From: Microthrixaceae bacterium
Lineage (GTDB): Bacteria > Actinomycetota > Acidimicrobiia > Acidimicrobiales > Microtrichaceae
DNA length: 36,465 bases
Direction: 5' to 3'
NCBI GenBank assembly: GCA_020439285.1
Contig: JAGQSZ010000006.1
Span: 1-36,465 of the forward strand
The notes beneath the pieces are model-generated. The model was not told where the DNA came from, did no database searches, and was given only the letters and a program-made list of their open reading frames with translations. Position 1 is the first letter of the stretch. Each line of letters begins with the position of its first letter. This document shows positions 34,917 to 36,465 of this stretch, piece after piece. Made by a program: the position numbers and the translations under genes.

Positions 34917-36173
34917 TCAGTCGTCCAACTCGACGATGTCGACACCTATCGACCTGAGGCGTTCCTCGAAGTTCTCATAGCCACGGTCCACGTGATCAGC
35001 GTCGGAGATGATCGTTTCGCCATCTGCACCGAGAGCAGCGATCACCATCGCTGCCCCGGCGCGAATGTCGAGTGCTTTGACCGGAGCTGAGGACAAGCGC
35101 TCTACCCCGTCGATGACCATGTGATGATCCTCGATCCGGACCCGGGCACCCATCCTCGTCAGTTCTCCGATGTAACGGAACCGTCCAGCGAAGACATTCT
35201 CGGTTGCGTAACTGGTTCCATCGGCGAAACACAACAATGCGACGAGCATCGGCAGATAGTCGGTTGCCAGACCGGGATACGGCAGAGTCGCTATGTCGAC
35301 CGGTTTTGGCCGCTCCCCCGCCATCGCCCAGATGCCTCCGGGTTCTGGAGAGACCCGAAGACCCATCATCCCGAGCTTTTCCACCAGCAGATCGATGTGG
35401 TCGAGCCTCGCTCCACGCAGATGTATCTCGCCGCCAGCAACACCTAGTGCGCACAGGAAGGTAGCGACCTCGATACGGTCTGGAATCACGTTGTGTTCAA
35501 CAGCGCGGAGTTCATCGACCCCCTCGATGGTGAGCACAGGTCCACCCGCGCCTATGACGCGTGCACCCATCCGATTGAGGAACGCGGCAAGGTCCGCAAT
35601 CTCGGGCTCTCGAGCAGCGTTGTGCACAACCGTGACACCCTTGGCCCTGACTGCAGCCATCAGTAGGTTCTCGGTCGCTCCGACGCTCGGATAGTCGAGC
35701 ACGATTTCTGTACCGACTAGCTCTGTGGCGGTTCCGCGGATGATCCCGTGTTCCATCGTGAACTCGGCACCGATCGCTTCGAGCCCTTGAAGGTGCATGT
35801 CGATCGGCCTGGATCCGAAGTCGTCTCCGCCTGGCATCGCAACACTCGCACGCCCGACCGAGCCGAGCAGCGGACCGATGACCGCGCTCGAAGCTCGCAT
35901 TCGTTCAACGAGTTCATAGGGCGCTTCGGGGATCACCTCATCGCCACGGATGATCTCGAGTGCGCTGTCCTCTCTCCAGCGGGTGCTCATGCCCATAGCC
36001 GTGAGCAACTCGCACATGTGGTCAACGTCAGAGATACGGGGCACGTTGCGCAACACGTAACGTCCCTCGGCCAGCACACAGGCCGCCATCAATTTCAACG
36101 CTGAGTTCTTCGCCCCTTGGATCTGCACCGAACCCGATAGCGGACCTGAGGGGCGGACCTGTAGCCGGGACAC
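34917..36173 (-). CDS. murA: UDP-N-acetylglucosamine 1-carboxyvinyltransferase MurA (Asp117 variant)
   Basis: 418 residues from GTG 36173. The minus-strand CATACT hexamer ends 7 nt before this start, and the length fits the family. MurA transfers enolpyruvate from PEP to UDP-GlcNAc, the first committed step of peptidoglycan synthesis. GAKNSALKLMAA at the N-terminus carries the conserved Lys and Asn. The active-site loop reads MPGGDDFGSRP: the position of the catalytic Cys of Escherichia coli MurA (Cys115) is Asp117 here (codon on 35825-35823). The same Asp at the same number is known in Mycobacterium tuberculosis MurA, where it gives natural fosfomycin resistance. The rest of the two-lobed fold is intact (GGEIHLRGARLDHIDLL, PGLATDYLPMLVALL). 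Confidence 0.97.
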   Translation of the reverse strand: MSRLQVRPSGPLSGSVQIQGAKNSALKLMAACVLAEGRYVLRNVPRISDVDHMCELLTAMGMSTRWREDSALEIIRGDEVIPEAPYELVERMRASSAVIGPLLGSVGRASVAMPGGDDFGSRPIDMHLQGLEAIGAEFTMEHGIIRGTATELVGTEIVLDYPSVGATENLLMAAVRAKGVTVVHNAAREPEIADLAAFLNRMGARVIGAGGPVLTIEGVDELRAVEHNVIPDRIEVATFLCALGVAGGEIHLRGARLDHIDLLVEKLGMMGLRVSPEPGGIWAMAGERPKPVDIATLPYPGLATDYLPMLVALLCFADGTSYATENVFAGRFRYIGELTRMGARVRIEDHHMVIDGVERLSSAPVKALDIRAGAAMVIAALGADGETIISDADHVDRGYENFEERLRSIGVDIVELDD

Positions 36174-36180
36174 GCCATCA

Positions 36181-36197
36181 AGTATGGAATATAGGAT
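36181..36197. promoter_or_regulatory. Divergent -10-like elements between murA and the last gene
   Basis: On the minus strand CATACT (36186-36181) ends 7 nt before GTG 36173. On the + strand TAGGAT (36192-36197) ends 9 nt before GTG 36207. The gap between the starts is only 33 bp. Confidence 0.4.
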
Positions 36198-36206
36198 CGT
36201 CCTTCT

Positions 36207-36465
36207 GTGGCACGCGAGCGGCTCAAGGGCGAGGAAGCCGACCTGTTGACCCTGTTGGAACCCCGGGACCATGTGCTGGTCAAGGAGACAGCGGGAGCAT
36301 CTGGAAATCTGTCGGAGCTTTCAGATACTGGGACCAAGCGCTTTACTCACGTCGCCGGACCCTTCGATCACTACGAGCGGACCGTGCATTGGGAACGGAC
36401 CGATGAGGGTTTCAGAATTGATAACTCGGTACGGTTCAAACTTGCTATTCCGTATTGGGGTTGGC
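36207..36465 (+). CDS. N-terminal part of an unknown protein (3' end outside window)
   Basis: An open frame of 86 codons begins at GTG 36207 and runs off the right edge. The visible part is soluble: an Arg/Glu-rich start, HVLVKETAGASGNLSELSD, then HVAGPFDHYERTVHWE and a beta pattern ending FKLAIPYWGW. The aromatic end suggests that a membrane segment may begin just past the edge, as in some actinobacterial transporters with a soluble N-terminal extension, but I cannot assign a family. It is divergent from murA with a 33-bp gap. Confidence 0.6.
   Translation, partial: MARERLKGEEADLLTLLEPRDHVLVKETAGASGNLSELSDTGTKRFTHVAGPFDHYERTVHWERTDEGFRIDNSVRFKLAIPYWGW

Noticed and set aside
36174-36272. N-terminal extension of MurA by 33 codons
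   Set aside because: It overlaps the divergent partial gene and has no similarity to MurA starts. GTG 36173 gives the standard 418-residue length and the Asp117 numbering.

Overview
The window looks like chromosomal core sequence from a high-GC actinobacterium (GC in the upper fifties by eye, not counted). The gene content and the NAD-ligase / MnmA / cysteine desulfurase neighbourhood recall Mycobacterium. The compact layout, GlgE pathway, MoxR-DUF58 cluster, LAXTG-type surface protein and many apparently leaderless genes would suit an Acidimicrobiia-like lineage. That assignment is inference and no rRNA is present. There is no sign of phage, insertion sequence, CRISPR array or recent transfer, and I found no tRNA or rRNA gene.

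Layout. 1-1450 (+): the end of a probable DUF4012 protein, a short membrane protein that looks like a truncated family member, and a small sortase-anchored surface protein, closed by a strong hairpin. 1523-2413 (-): a membrane protein. 2460-5680 (+): a MetE-like protein and ligA. 5731-6342 (-) and 6431-8620 (+): a membrane protein divergent from a four-PASTA kinase-like receptor whose kinase domain looks degraded. 8646-9165 has no convincing gene but holds a dense set of inverted repeats that may be a structured RNA. 9166-10472: an SCP2 protein and an esterase. 13579-10481 (-): an RDD protein, a cysteine desulfurase and MnmA, which act together in tRNA 2-thiolation. 13601-14620 (+) is a SpoIIM-like protein, and 19933-14570 (-) is the five-gene membrane protein / DUF4129 / DUF4350 / MoxR / DUF58 operon. 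19975-20736 (+) is a methyltransferase.

28235-20774 (-) is an apparent five-gene operon: a membrane-anchored beta-propeller protein, glgE, treS, maltokinase and a rhomboid protease. It stands divergent from glgP (28296-30860). TreS makes maltose, Mak phosphorylates it, GlgE polymerises maltose-1-phosphate into alpha-glucan, and GlgP degrades alpha-glucan, so synthesis and breakdown share one divergent promoter region. No branching enzyme lies in the window.

34636-30938 (-) is a tight run: NifU-like Fe-S protein, metal-binding lipoprotein, ABC permease, soluble Ser/Thr kinase and enoyl-CoA hydratase. The ABC ATPase expected beside the lipoprotein and permease is absent. A small membrane protein, murA (with Asp in place of the fosfomycin-target Cys) and a gene cut by the right edge end the window.

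The main cross-cutting observation is regulatory. At least eight starts sit 6-8 nt downstream of a TANNNT hexamer with little or no Shine-Dalgarno sequence, suggesting leaderless transcription. The most compact case is the 21-bp gap between the RDD and SpoIIM genes, where opposing -10 hexamers overlap in one 7-bp TACCGTA.
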